A stretch of DNA of 11,004 nt from Methanobacterium sp. PtaB.Bin024 (GCA_002067065.1 MVPY01000049.1:1-11004); one strand, 5' to 3'; shown: positions 1 through 9,591, counted from the stretch's first letter. Made by a program: numbers and translations. Notes: generated by a model from the sequence alone, not told the origin.

Positions 1-6
1 TTTTTT

Positions 7-1320
7 ATGAAAGATATCACTGAAAATCCAATATATAATCCTTTAACTCTTGAAAGGGAAGTTATTTCCATAATAACTGACTGGTTCGAAGCTGAGAAAG
101 GGGGGGATGTTAACGCTCGTAATCACGCAACTGGAAAAATCGGGAAATATTTGGTGGAAACTGCTGATAGTTCCTTCACATTACGCTCATCAGCTCGAAA
201 TAATTCTTCGGAACCCATGCACACTGCCCATGGTGCTCTTTCTGAGGCTAGGATTAAATTTGTAGAGCCTCTAAATATCTGGGGAAATAACGAAGTTAGA
301 ATCCTTGATATATGCAGTGGATTGGGCATCAATACAGCAGCTGCACTGGAAGCATTCTTCAAAGCAAACAATAAATCAAAATCCGATATAAACAATAAAT
401 CAGAAGTAGGTGTAAATAATAAATCACACTTTAATAAAAACAATAAATCAGAATTCAAACAAATTGAGATAGACATGGTTGAGGTATCCTGGGAAACCCT
501 GGCTGCTTCTTTAATAATACCTAGCCCCATAAAATCTCACAGCCTTGTTAAGAAGACAGTGGAAACTTATCTTATCAACCAAAAAATCTTAATGCATCCA
601 TGGGAGAAAGGAAAGGTTCCTGATAATGTTAACATACGTGTGCATTGCCAGGATGCCAGGAAAGTATTGATAAACATTCCCAAAAACCAAAAGTATGATG
701 CTGTCTTTCTTGATCCATTTAGCCCCCAAAAATCACCTGAACTCTACACTCAGGAATTTATTTTGAAAATAAGGGATCTGCTCACAGAAGATGGTGTTTT
801 ATTAACCTATACTTCATCTGCACCGTTGCGGTATGCACTTATTGATGCAGGTCTGCAAGTGGGTGAAGGACCATCAATGGGGCGTTCCGGGGGAACAATT
901 GCTTCTCCAGATATAAAAAAAATACCTAAACCTCTGAATAATAATGACGAGCGTATGATAGCTTTGTCTGATGCAGGGATACCATTTAAAGATCCTCAAT
1001 TAACCAGTTTGCCAGAAAACATAAAACAGCAACGTCAAAAAGAACGGATTAAAGCAAGGGGCAATTATAAAATAGCATCTACTGTGAAAACACCAGTTTA
1101 TTTAGCACGGGATATAGACGATGAGAAGATAAAAAGAAGAGCATTAAAACATTTAAAAGATGTTAGGATCACAGGTTTAGATTGTGAAAAGTCACGTTAC
1201 CTAGTATGCCCCCAGTTTTCAGAATGTATATGTACCTGTAAACAGGAAAGACTCTCAACTTCTCGGGCCCGTATAAAGGAAATGGAAAAACGATTAACTA
1301 ATATTACAAACAGCAAATAA
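7..1320 (+). CDS. MnmC-like SAM-dependent methyltransferase (tRNA wobble-uridine modification family)
   Basis: This 437-aa protein looks like the methyltransferase half of MnmC (MnmD-like, DUF752 type), which methylates aminomethyl-uridine at the tRNA wobble position. Visible hallmarks are the substrate-side block SSFTLRS (55-61) and EPMHTAHGALSEA (69-81), SAM motif I ILDICSGLG (99-107), an acidic motif around DMVEV (156-160), HCQDA (214-218), and the catalytic-type loop DAVFLDPFSPQKSPELY (231-247), which corresponds to DGFAP in bacterial MnmC. There is no FAD oxidase half, as expected for stand-alone archaeal members. Two oddities are a four-unit repeat insert between motif I and motif II (residues 121-152) and a Cys-rich tail (C393, C401, C407, C409, C411). 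The ATG lies 6 nt from the window edge with the frame still open upstream, so the start is unproven and no RBS can be seen. It ends 9 nt before the upstream ATG of tgtA, so co-transcription is likely. Family call good; exact substrate inferred. Confidence 0.8.
   Translation: MKDITENPIYNPLTLEREVISIITDWFEAEKGGDVNARNHATGKIGKYLVETADSSFTLRSSARNNSSEPMHTAHGALSEARIKFVEPLNIWGNNEVRILDICSGLGINTAAALEAFFKANNKSKSDINNKSEVGVNNKSHFNKNNKSEFKQIEIDMVEVSWETLAASLIIPSPIKSHSLVKKTVETYLINQKILMHPWEKGKVPDNVNIRVHCQDARKVLINIPKNQKYDAVFLDPFSPQKSPELYTQEFILKIRDLLTEDGVLLTYTSSAPLRYALIDAGLQVGEGPSMGRSGGTIASPDIKKIPKPLNNNDERMIALSDAGIPFKDPQLTSLPENIKQQRQKERIKARGNYKIASTVKTPVYLARDIDDEKIKRRALKHLKDVRITGLDCEKSRYLVCPQFSECICTCKQERLSTSRARIKEMEKRLTNITNSK
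367..462 (+). repeat. Four tandem 24-bp units inside the MnmC-like gene
   Basis: Four in-frame 24-nt units start at 367, 391, 415 and 439. Each begins with AACAATAAATCA (third unit AATAATAAATCA) followed by a diverged second half. They encode four 8-residue units that each start NNKS (residues 121-152). The insert falls between SAM motif I and the next strand, which is a surface loop in this fold. Unit length is a multiple of three, so copy-number change would keep the frame. Confidence 0.85.
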
Positions 1321-1337
1321 TTTTTATAAATGAATAT

Positions 1338-1343
1338 AGGTGA
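1338..1343 (+). promoter_or_regulatory. Ribosome-binding site that selects a TTG start for tgtA
   Basis: AGGTGA matches the anti-SD complement AGGAGGTGAT and sits 4 nt before TTG 1348. The upstream in-frame ATG at 1330 has no SD in front of it. The same AGGTGA-N4-TTG arrangement recurs at 4439-4451. Confidence 0.6.
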
Positions 1344-1347
1344 AAAT

Positions 1348-3335
<1,988 letters not shown>

Positions 3336-3336
<1 letters not shown>

Positions 3337-3689
3337 TGATACCCAGCGCAGGCATGAACCCAAAACAACTTAAACAGATGCAAAGAGCCATGAAACAAAT
3401 GGGCATGGACATGAAAGATGTTAAAGGTGTTAGTGAAGTAATAATCAAATTCAAGAACAAAGAAATAGTTATCAACAATCCTAAAGTTAACCTGATGAAC
3501 TTCATGGGACAGGATACCTATCAAATATCTGGAAAAACCAAGGAAAGGAAAATTGAAGCTGAACTGGTTATTCCTGATGATGATGTGGAATTAGTAGCCA
3601 CCCAAACCGGTGTCAGCCCTGAAGAGGCCAGAAAAACACTACAAGAAACCAATGGTGATCTGGCTGAGGCTATATTGAGGTTAAGTTAA
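3336..3689 (+). CDS. nac: Nascent polypeptide-associated complex protein (archaeal NAC, alpha type)
   Basis: This 117-aa protein is the archaeal NAC, which in characterised relatives forms a homodimer and binds nascent chains near the ribosomal exit tunnel. A basic, Met/Gln-rich N-terminal stretch (1-30, including NPKQLKQMQRAMKQMG) fits ribosome docking. The NAC beta-barrel core follows (about 32-77), including VIIKFKNKEIVINNPKV and the GQDTYQISG element. A C-terminal UBA domain occupies about 80-117, with the family pattern VELVATQTGVSPEEARKTL followed by NGDLAEAI. Length and domain order match archaeal NAC exactly. The start overlaps the tgtA stop by 1 nt and the stop overlaps the next gene's start by 1 nt; both junctions read TAATG. 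Expression is thus probably tied to tRNA modification upstream and to the three less-characterised genes downstream. Confidence 0.95.
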
Positions 3690-4444
3690 TGGTCTTAATT
3701 GCCCATATCTCTGACTTTCATATAGGATCCATATCATTTCAGGAAGAACTACTATTACAATCCATAGACACCATTAATGACATAGCACCAGATGTCACTA
3801 TTATAACAGGAGATCTTACTGAAAATGGATATTATATGGAAATGGAAAAGGCCGCAGGATACATAGAAAATATAAAATCTCCACTAATGATTGTTCCCGG
3901 AAACCATGATGCAAGACATGTGGGAGACCAATGCTTCCGTGAACTCATAAGAGATCGTTACGGAACTCTTCAAATCTTAAACGGTCTGGAAAATGGTCTG
4001 AAAATCATGGGATTGGACAGTAGTGAACCTGATCTGAATTATGGGAAAGTTGGAAGAGCCCAACAAGCATGGATGGAAGAACAACTGGATGATGCTACCA
4101 AAAATGGAATGTATAAAATCATAGCCCTGCATCACCATATAATACCAGTACCCCGAACCGGAAGGGAACGAAATGTTTTAAGTGATGCAGGAGATATTCT
4201 CTACTCTATAATAAGTAAAAATGCAGATTTAGTTCTGTCAGGACATAAACATGTACCTCATGTATGGATGGTTCAGAACACCGCCTTCGCCACTGCAGGG
4301 ACAGTATCATCACTGAAACTCAGAGGCAAGGATCCAGCATCATTCAACACAGTTAATATAGATGATGATTATATAGAAATCCTCTTAAACAGTGCCGATG
4401 GAAAAACAAACTGTCTGGCCAAGTATGAAAACAGGTGTAGGTGA
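3689..4444 (+). CDS. Calcineurin-like metallophosphoesterase (CpdA-like phosphodiesterase family)
   Basis: This 251-aa protein carries the full metallophosphoesterase motif set: DFH (Asp9, His11), ITGDLTENG (39-47, Asp42), PGNHD (70-74, Asn72, His73), HHH (148-150), and SGHKH (184-188, His186 and His188). These are the ligands of a dinuclear metal centre. Order and spacing resemble the class III cyclic-nucleotide phosphodiesterases (CpdA group), but the substrate cannot be read from sequence; nucleotide, phospholipid or sugar-phosphate substrates remain possible. There is no signal peptide and no membrane segment, so it is probably cytoplasmic. The ATG overlaps the nac stop by 1 nt and has GAGGT (3677-3681) 7 nt upstream. 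The next reading frame lies directly downstream or overlaps, so it is part of the same operon. A phosphodiesterase-type enzyme two genes before a GGDD palm protein is suggestive of nucleotide signalling, which is inference. Confidence 0.9.
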   Translation: MVLIAHISDFHIGSISFQEELLLQSIDTINDIAPDVTIITGDLTENGYYMEMEKAAGYIENIKSPLMIVPGNHDARHVGDQCFRELIRDRYGTLQILNGLENGLKIMGLDSSEPDLNYGKVGRAQQAWMEEQLDDATKNGMYKIIALHHHIIPVPRTGRERNVLSDAGDILYSIISKNADLVLSGHKHVPHVWMVQNTAFATAGTVSSLKLRGKDPASFNTVNIDDDYIEILLNSADGKTNCLAKYENRCR

Positions 4445-4445
4445 T
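4439..4445 (+). promoter_or_regulatory. Ribosome-binding site that selects a TTG start for the NYN RNase gene
   Basis: AGGTGAT is a 7-nt match to the anti-SD complement, spans the stop codon of the phosphoesterase gene, and lies just before TTG 4449. Upstream in-frame ATGs at 4392 and 4425 lack an SD and would add residues that overlap the previous gene. Confidence 0.6.
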
Positions 4446-4448
4446 TTA

Positions 4449-5471
4449 TTGCAGATAATTGTGGATGCATCTAACGTAGCCCACTTTGAAAAAAAGGGTG
4501 GAAAACCCAGCCTAAAAAACTTGCTAAGTGCAAAAGAAACACTTGAAAAATTAGGCTATCATCCAATTCTCATTGCAGATGCATCACTGAGACATGAGAT
4601 TGATGAGAAAGATGAATTCAACAAACTTCTTGATGAAGAAAAGGTACACCAGGTGCCATCTGGTACCAATGCTGATCACTACATCCTGAAAATTGCTGAG
4701 GAAGAAGATGCAAAAATATTATCTAATGATGCTTTCAGAGAGTTTTACGATGAATTCAGAGATATTAACAGTCGTAGAATTCCTTATAAATTTATAAACG
4801 GGAAAATAAGTATAGGTAGCTCTGCCAAGCCTAAAAAGATTAAAAACATCTTGCAAAAGATTTCTAATCAGACCTTGACAGAGTTTGAGAAGAAAGGATA
4901 TGAATCATATAAATTAAAAAAGAACAAGAAACTTTCAGGTATTGCAGTAGCTAAAGAGGCCATCGATCGCATATCCAAAAGCAAAAATGAAGGCATTGAC
5001 ACCAAACTTGAAGGAATGTTCATGAAAATACCCTTATTTGATAAGGTTATGCAAATGGTGGAAGATGCTGAAAGAACCAGTGATTTCATAATTTTCGTTC
5101 TGGTTAGCCCCAGAGATTACCAGGAAGCGGTTAGAAACGCAGGTAACATTGCAGTAACAGTTGGAGATCGTTTGAAATTGGATCACGCCCCCCTGGTTGC
5201 TGTTCGAAATGATCTGTTCACCAAACCAGGAACATTTGAACTAAATATTATTTATTCAGAGGAAATACTTGAGGAATCTCCCTTTGATGTGAATATCACC
5301 ATTAATGATCATGACTATTCATTTGTTAAGAAAAACTCCCGGAATATTGCCAGCACAGTTGCTGCCAGGTTAGGCACCTGGAAATTCCCCATAGTATCAG
5401 TGAAACCAAGTATGCTGATGGAAAAACCAGGCCACTATGACATAAACTTGGAAAAGGGAGGAGACAAGTAA
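4449..5471 (+). CDS. Zc3h12a/NYN-type ribonuclease-domain protein with duplicated C-terminal domain
   Basis: From TTG 4449 the protein is 340 aa. The N-terminal third is a PIN-like NYN domain of the Zc3h12a (regnase) kind: IIVDASNVAHF (3-13, Asp6 and Asn9), a central acidic helix (EIDEKDEFNKLL, 50-61), SGTNADHYIL (71-80, Asp76), and ILSNDAFREFYDEF (90-103, Asp94). These Asp positions fit the metal site of NYN ribonucleases, so endoribonuclease activity is predicted. A lysine-rich linker (about 125-180, PKKIKNIL, KLKKNKK) may bind RNA. The C-terminal part is two tandem copies of a ~60-aa unit (212-271 and 278-337) that share the NIA-x-TV-x-x-RL core and a KPG-x-x-x-x-N-I tail; I do not recognise this unit. 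It has no signal peptide. It abuts the phosphoesterase gene and the GGDD-palm gene with no gap. Longer starts at ATG 4392 or 4425 are possible but lack an SD. Confidence 0.8.
   Translation: MQIIVDASNVAHFEKKGGKPSLKNLLSAKETLEKLGYHPILIADASLRHEIDEKDEFNKLLDEEKVHQVPSGTNADHYILKIAEEEDAKILSNDAFREFYDEFRDINSRRIPYKFINGKISIGSSAKPKKIKNILQKISNQTLTEFEKKGYESYKLKKNKKLSGIAVAKEAIDRISKSKNEGIDTKLEGMFMKIPLFDKVMQMVEDAERTSDFIIFVLVSPRDYQEAVRNAGNIAVTVGDRLKLDHAPLVAVRNDLFTKPGTFELNIIYSEEILEESPFDVNITINDHDYSFVKKNSRNIASTVAARLGTWKFPIVSVKPSMLMEKPGHYDINLEKGGDK
5082..5459 (+). repeat. Two-copy internal protein repeat in the NYN RNase
   Basis: Copy 1 spans 5082-5261 (residues 212-271) and copy 2 spans 5280-5459 (278-337). They align almost without gaps around NIAVTVGDRL / NIASTVAARL, APLVAV / FPIVSV, and KPGTFELNI / KPGHYDINL. 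The similarity is visible at protein level only, so the duplication is old. Confidence 0.75.
5457..5461 (+). promoter_or_regulatory. Shine-Dalgarno for the GGDD-palm gene
   Basis: GGAGG lies 10 nt before ATG 5472, inside the last codons of the preceding gene (KGGDK). The stop TAA is immediately followed by the ATG, which supports coupled translation. Confidence 0.65.
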
Positions 5472-6680
<1,209 letters not shown>

Positions 6681-6823
6681 TATCAGGTCAAATAAGGACA
6701 AGAAGATCTTCATAGATAAAAAAAAATAAGTTATTATAGACAATAAATTATCATAGATAAAAAAAGATCATAGAAAAAAGGGATTAGGATATTCGTGTTA
6801 AAAGATTTGAAGGAGTTTAAATT
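6681..6823 (+). repeat. A-rich spacer with repeated CATAGATAAA-like units and a 10-bp palindrome
   Basis: This 143-nt spacer holds a perfect palindrome GAAGATCTTC (6702-6711). Related A-rich units follow: TCATAGATAAAAAAA at 6710-6724 and 6751-6765, a variant TATAGACAATAAA at 6735, and CATAGAAAAAA at 6769. The later starts are 17 nt apart. There is no T-run on the plus strand, so I see no clear terminator for the operon; read-through into the next gene is possible. No convincing TATA box was picked out. Confidence 0.5.
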
Positions 6824-7147
6824 ATGAGAGATGAGATCAAAGCAAAGGCAGCCATTGCCCTGGTAGTATCTTTCCTTGCCTTTGGGTGCGGTACAGGAGC
6901 AAGCATATTTACAGGGTTTGCTCTCAACGATACTCCCTCATCTTATTTAACCAACAATACATCTACTAAGCTTCCCATAATCTACAATGTGGAAAATACC
7001 ACTAACGAACCAACCAACACAGCCTCTGTCGTGGATACATCTTCAAATTCAAATTCTGAAGATGTTTATGAGGAAAACACCCAATCAAACACTCCACAGA
7101 ACCAACCATCCACCAACAATACCACTGATGATACTACGACTCCCTAA
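6824..7147 (+). CDS. Small Ser/Thr/Asn-rich membrane-anchored surface protein (hypothetical)
   Basis: This 107-aa ORF has no family I recognise. It starts with a short charged N-terminus (MRDEIKAK), then one hydrophobic segment (about 9-33) that would serve as a signal anchor. A low-complexity, hydrophilic, acidic tail follows, dominated by Asn, Thr and Ser (about 36-107). N-glycosylation sequons occur at Asn44, Asn45, Asn58, Asn98 and Asn99, fitting an extracytoplasmic tail. Cys22 sits near the end of the hydrophobic stretch, but AFGC is a poor lipobox. A clear SD, GAAGGAG (6809-6815), lies 8 nt before the ATG and supports a real gene. It is followed by 224 nt without a gene, so it is either the tail of the upstream operon or a single-gene unit. 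It could be a wall-associated stalk or the remnant of a larger surface protein; no function is assigned. Confidence 0.65.
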   Translation: MRDEIKAKAAIALVVSFLAFGCGTGASIFTGFALNDTPSSYLTNNTSTKLPIIYNVENTTNEPTNTASVVDTSSNSNSEDVYEENTQSNTPQNQPSTNNTTDDTTTP

Positions 7148-7213
7148 AAATCAATCTACACCAAACACTTCTTTATTAAGGCTCTAAAGTTACAGTGAAT
7201 CTTATAAATTACA

Positions 7214-7229
7214 ATATAAGTCCTTATAT
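7214..7229. promoter_or_regulatory. 16-bp palindrome upstream of argJ
   Basis: ATATAAG-TC-CTTATAT is a perfect inverted repeat with 7-bp arms, about 140 nt before the argJ start. It could be a regulator site; an AT-rich palindrome could also arise by chance. Confidence 0.35.
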
Positions 7230-7241
7230 GTTAGTAAGTTA

Positions 7242-7284
7242 ATATTTGTGCATTTCAATATCCAATTTTGAAGATATTTGTGCA
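7242..7284. repeat. Direct repeat ATATTTGTGCA, two copies 32 bp apart
   Basis: The 11-nt word ATATTTGTGCA occurs at 7242-7252 and 7274-7284. The 32-bp offset is close to three helical turns, so both copies would face the same side of the DNA. It lies upstream of the proposed argJ TATA box and is compatible with paired activator or repressor sites. Confidence 0.4.
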
Positions 7285-7301
7285 ATTTAAGGTCAAATTC
7301 G

Positions 7302-7334
7302 AAAAAAAATCCCAATATAATAGTTAACAGTTAA
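7302..7334 (+). promoter_or_regulatory. Probable argJ promoter (A-tract/BRE, TATA box, adjoining palindrome)
   Basis: An A-tract (7302-7309) precedes TATAAT (7316-7321), a plausible archaeal TATA box that predicts a start of transcription near 7343-7345 and a leader of about 28 nt. Directly after it is TTAACAGTTAA (7324-7334), an 11-nt palindrome lying between TATA and the predicted TSS, where archaeal repressors often bind. Confidence 0.45.
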
Positions 7335-7371
7335 ATTTCTTTACAATTGAACTTCTAAAGGCGTGTCTAAT

Positions 7372-8565
7372 ATGAAAAAAATTGAAGGCGGACTATGTGC
7401 TGTTGATAATGTTAAGGCTGCTGGAGCCTGTGAAGATAATTATGGAGTTGCAGTTATTCATTACCCTGAAAGTAGTGTTGCAGCAGTATTCACCAGTAAC
7501 AAAGTACAGGCTGCCCCAATTTTAGTCACCAGAGAAGCTGTAAAAAATGGTAAACTTTCTGCAATAGTTGCAAACAGTGGTAATGCCAACTGTTTCACCG
7601 GAAAGAAGGGTGTTGAAAATGCGCAACTTATGGCTTTTCAGGTTGCCGAAAATCTCAACATCCCTGCTGGAGATGTTGCAGTCGCATCCACTGGAATTAT
7701 TGGCAGACAACTCCCCATTCCTGAGATCAGTAATCTCATTTCCCATGCCCTACGGAGACTTAACAATTCTGCTCAGGCATCTAAAAATGCTGCCGAAGCA
7801 ATTATGACCACTGACACGTATCCTAAAGAATGTGCGGTGGAAACAACCCTAAATACAGGTGAAAAGGTATGTATTGGTGGTATAACCAAGGGTTCAGGGA
7901 TGATCGCCCCTAACATGGGAACAATGCTTTCATTTATAGTTACAGATATCCAAGCCAGCCCTGATGAACTTGAAAAATCTCTCAAAGAAGCTGTGGATAA
8001 AACCTTCAACATGGTGGTCATTGACGGAGATGAAAGTACCAATGATATAGTTGTACTCATGGCACGGCCAGGTCAGGGGAAGATCGACCAGAATTTTCAG
8101 GAAGCCCTGGAATACCTGTGCGGCAAACTGGCTAAAATGATGGCCCATGATGGTGAAGGTGCTACCAAGTTCATGGAAGTGGAAGTAAAGGGTGCTCAAA
8201 ACTCACAGGATGCTAAAATTGCAGCTAAATCCATAGTCACATCACCCCTGGTAAAAACAGCTTTATTTGGGGCTGATCCAAACTGGGGAAGGATCGTCGC
8301 TGCAGTAGGTTACTCAGGAGCCCATATGGATGAAGAAGTCATCAGTGTCCGCCTGGAAGATGGCGAACGTTTTGTTGATGTAGTCACTGAAGGAAACATT
8401 ATGGCTTCAGAAGAAAATGATGCACTGGAACTGGCTGAAAGTATAATGGAACGTGAAAAAATAAAGATAACTGTTGATTTGGCCCTTGGAAACTACAGTG
8501 CCACTTCCTATGGATGTGACCTTAGCTATGATTATGTACGAATTAATTCAGAATACTCTACTTAA
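7372..8565 (+). CDS. argJ: Glutamate N-acetyltransferase / ornithine acetyltransferase (ArgJ)
   Basis: ArgJ moves the acetyl group from N-acetylornithine to glutamate, recycling acetate carriers in arginine biosynthesis; bifunctional versions also use acetyl-CoA. The 397-aa protein shows the full family pattern: STGIIGRQLP (106-115, oxyanion-hole region), TKGSGMIAPNMGTML (172-186) containing the self-cleavage site before Thr184 that generates alpha and beta chains, VIDGDESTNDI (216-226), DGEGATKFMEV (260-270) and FGADPNWGRI (299-308). The residue before the nucleophilic Thr is Gly rather than the more common Ala. I chose ATG 7372; GTG 7363 would add three residues and overlaps the weak SD-like stretch AAAGGCGTG (7357-7365). 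It stands alone here with no arg neighbour in view, and its own promoter region precedes it. Confidence in family is very high; mono- versus bifunctional activity cannot be read. Confidence 0.97.
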   Translation: MKKIEGGLCAVDNVKAAGACEDNYGVAVIHYPESSVAAVFTSNKVQAAPILVTREAVKNGKLSAIVANSGNANCFTGKKGVENAQLMAFQVAENLNIPAGDVAVASTGIIGRQLPIPEISNLISHALRRLNNSAQASKNAAEAIMTTDTYPKECAVETTLNTGEKVCIGGITKGSGMIAPNMGTMLSFIVTDIQASPDELEKSLKEAVDKTFNMVVIDGDESTNDIVVLMARPGQGKIDQNFQEALEYLCGKLAKMMAHDGEGATKFMEVEVKGAQNSQDAKIAAKSIVTSPLVKTALFGADPNWGRIVAAVGYSGAHMDEEVISVRLEDGERFVDVVTEGNIMASEENDALELAESIMEREKIKITVDLALGNYSATSYGCDLSYDYVRINSEYST

Positions 8566-8575
8566 GTTTAAAATT

Positions 8576-8617
8576 TAGAATTTATAATGGGATAAGGGGA
8601 TTAATAGAATTTATAAT
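8576..8617. repeat. 13-nt direct repeat in the argJ-rmlD spacer
   Basis: TAGAATTTATAAT occurs at 8576-8588 and 8605-8617, 29 nt apart. The second copy contains the proposed rmlD TATA box. A related stretch, ATTTACAATAGAATT, follows near 8628-8642. Confidence 0.4.
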
Positions 8618-8619
8618 AT
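8610..8619 (+). promoter_or_regulatory. Probable TATA box for the rmlD-family gene
   Basis: TTTATAATAT fits an archaeal TATA box. It predicts transcription from about 8640 and a leader near 28 nt. A weak SD, GGGTTGA (8655-8661), precedes ATG 8668. Confidence 0.4.
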
Positions 8620-8667
8620 GATTAAAATTTACAATAGAATTAATCAATTTTTATGGGTTGAAAAAAT

Positions 8668-9504
8668 ATGAAAGTAATGATTATAGGCTCTGAAGGAATG
8701 TTAGGCCATGATTTAGTGGATGTTTTATCTTTAGAACACGATATCAGCACCACTACTATCTGGACTCTGGATATCACGGACATAAATAAAACCATTGAAA
8801 CCGTCCGAAACATTAACCCTGATGTGGTAGTGCATGCAGCTGCTTTTACTGATGTTGATGGAAGTGAATCTAAAGCAGATCTTGCATATCAGGTTAATGC
8901 TATCGGAACCAGGAATGTGGCTGTGGCCTGCCGAGAAACTGACAGTGCACTCGTTTATATATGTACCGACTATGTATTTGATGGTACTAAAGGCAGTCCC
9001 TACTATGAATACGACCAAACCAACCCTTTGAGTGTTTATGGTAAAACCAAACATTTAGGTGAAGTCTACATTCGTGATTTACTGGACAAGTTTTACATAG
9101 TAAGAACATCGTGGCTCTATGGATTCCATGGACCTAACTTCATAACCACCATGCTAAAATTAGCCGAAACCCATGATAAGATTTCAGTTGTAGGTGACCA
9201 GATAGGATCTCCCACCTACACACTTGATCTGGCAAAAGCCATTGCCCAATTAATAGAAAAACCAGCCTATGGTATTTACCATGTTACCAACAGTGACCAT
9301 TGCTCATGGTATGAGTATGCACAGTTAATCTTTGAAATTGCAGGAAAAAAAGTAGAACTGGATCCTGTAACTACAGAAGAGTTTGGCAGTCCAGCTCCAA
9401 GACCCCAATATTCAGTCCTTGAAAATTATAACTGGAAAATGGAAGGATTTGATAAAATCAGAAGTTATAAGGAAGCTTTAAAGGATTACATGAGTTTGCT
9501 GTAA
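8668..9504 (+). CDS. rfbD: dTDP-4-dehydrorhamnose reductase (RmlD/RfbD family)
   Basis: This 278-aa protein is an extended short-chain dehydrogenase of the RmlD type, which reduces dTDP-4-dehydro-L-rhamnose to dTDP-L-rhamnose with NAD(P)H for surface glycan synthesis. Visible features are the nucleotide-binding loop IIGSEGMLG (5-13), HAAAFTDVDGSE (56-67), CTDYVFDG (99-106), the catalytic YGKTK (Tyr124, Lys128), RTSWLYG (146-152), GDQIGSPTYT (176-185), and the C-terminal RPQYSVL (245-251). All fit RmlD closely, with usual length and no disruption. No other rhamnose-pathway gene (rmlA, B or C) is in view, so the reductase is separated here from its usual partners; a related sugar-nucleotide reductase or MAT2B-like role cannot be excluded. 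It follows argJ after 102 nt with its own probable promoter and converges with dapL. Confidence 0.9.
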   Translation: MKVMIIGSEGMLGHDLVDVLSLEHDISTTTIWTLDITDINKTIETVRNINPDVVVHAAAFTDVDGSESKADLAYQVNAIGTRNVAVACRETDSALVYICTDYVFDGTKGSPYYEYDQTNPLSVYGKTKHLGEVYIRDLLDKFYIVRTSWLYGFHGPNFITTMLKLAETHDKISVVGDQIGSPTYTLDLAKAIAQLIEKPAYGIYHVTNSDHCSWYEYAQLIFEIAGKKVELDPVTTEEFGSPAPRPQYSVLENYNWKMEGFDKIRSYKEALKDYMSLL

Positions 9505-9507
9505 TTG

Positions 9508-9588
9508 ATTTTGCATTGATTTTTTACAAAAAAAATGAAAGAATTATTGAAATAAAGAAATTAAATAAAGAATGGTTAAATTAAAAAA
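9508..9588. terminator. Bidirectional T/A-tract terminator between rfbD and dapL
   Basis: On the plus strand, T-rich ATTTTGCATTGATTTTTT (T6 at 9520-9525) follows the rfbD stop. On the minus strand, A-runs at 9583-9588 and 9528-9535 give U6 and U8 after the dapL stop. Archaeal intrinsic termination works on such T-tracts, so the 87-nt convergent spacer can serve both genes. Confidence 0.55.
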
Positions 9589-9591
9589 TGT

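Noticed and set aside
367..462. Regularly spaced repeats that could suggest a CRISPR array
   Set aside because: The conserved part is only 12 nt, the spacing is 24 nt and the array lies in frame inside a conserved gene, so it is a coding minisatellite.
123..530. Minus-strand open frame of 135 codons with repeated DLLF
   Set aside because: It is the antisense of the MnmC-like gene; the DLLF pattern is simply the NNKS repeat DNA read backwards, and there is no SD or domain.
4392..4448. Longer N-terminus for the NYN RNase from ATG 4392 or 4425
   Set aside because: Neither ATG has an SD, the extra residues overlap the previous gene, and TTG 4449 has a 7-nt SD match and starts right at the domain.
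6885..6891. Lipobox at Cys22 of the small surface protein
   Set aside because: The sequence AFGC lacks the usual Leu at -3 and Ala/Ser at -2, and the hydrophobic stretch continues past the Cys.
7568..7807. Plus-strand frame of 79 codons inside argJ
   Set aside because: It lies entirely within the strongly conserved argJ frame and has no recognisable protein pattern.
9505..9591. Small RNA gene in the rfbD-dapL spacer
   Set aside because: The spacer is a simple T/A-tract pair with no GC stem or box C/D motif; termination explains it.
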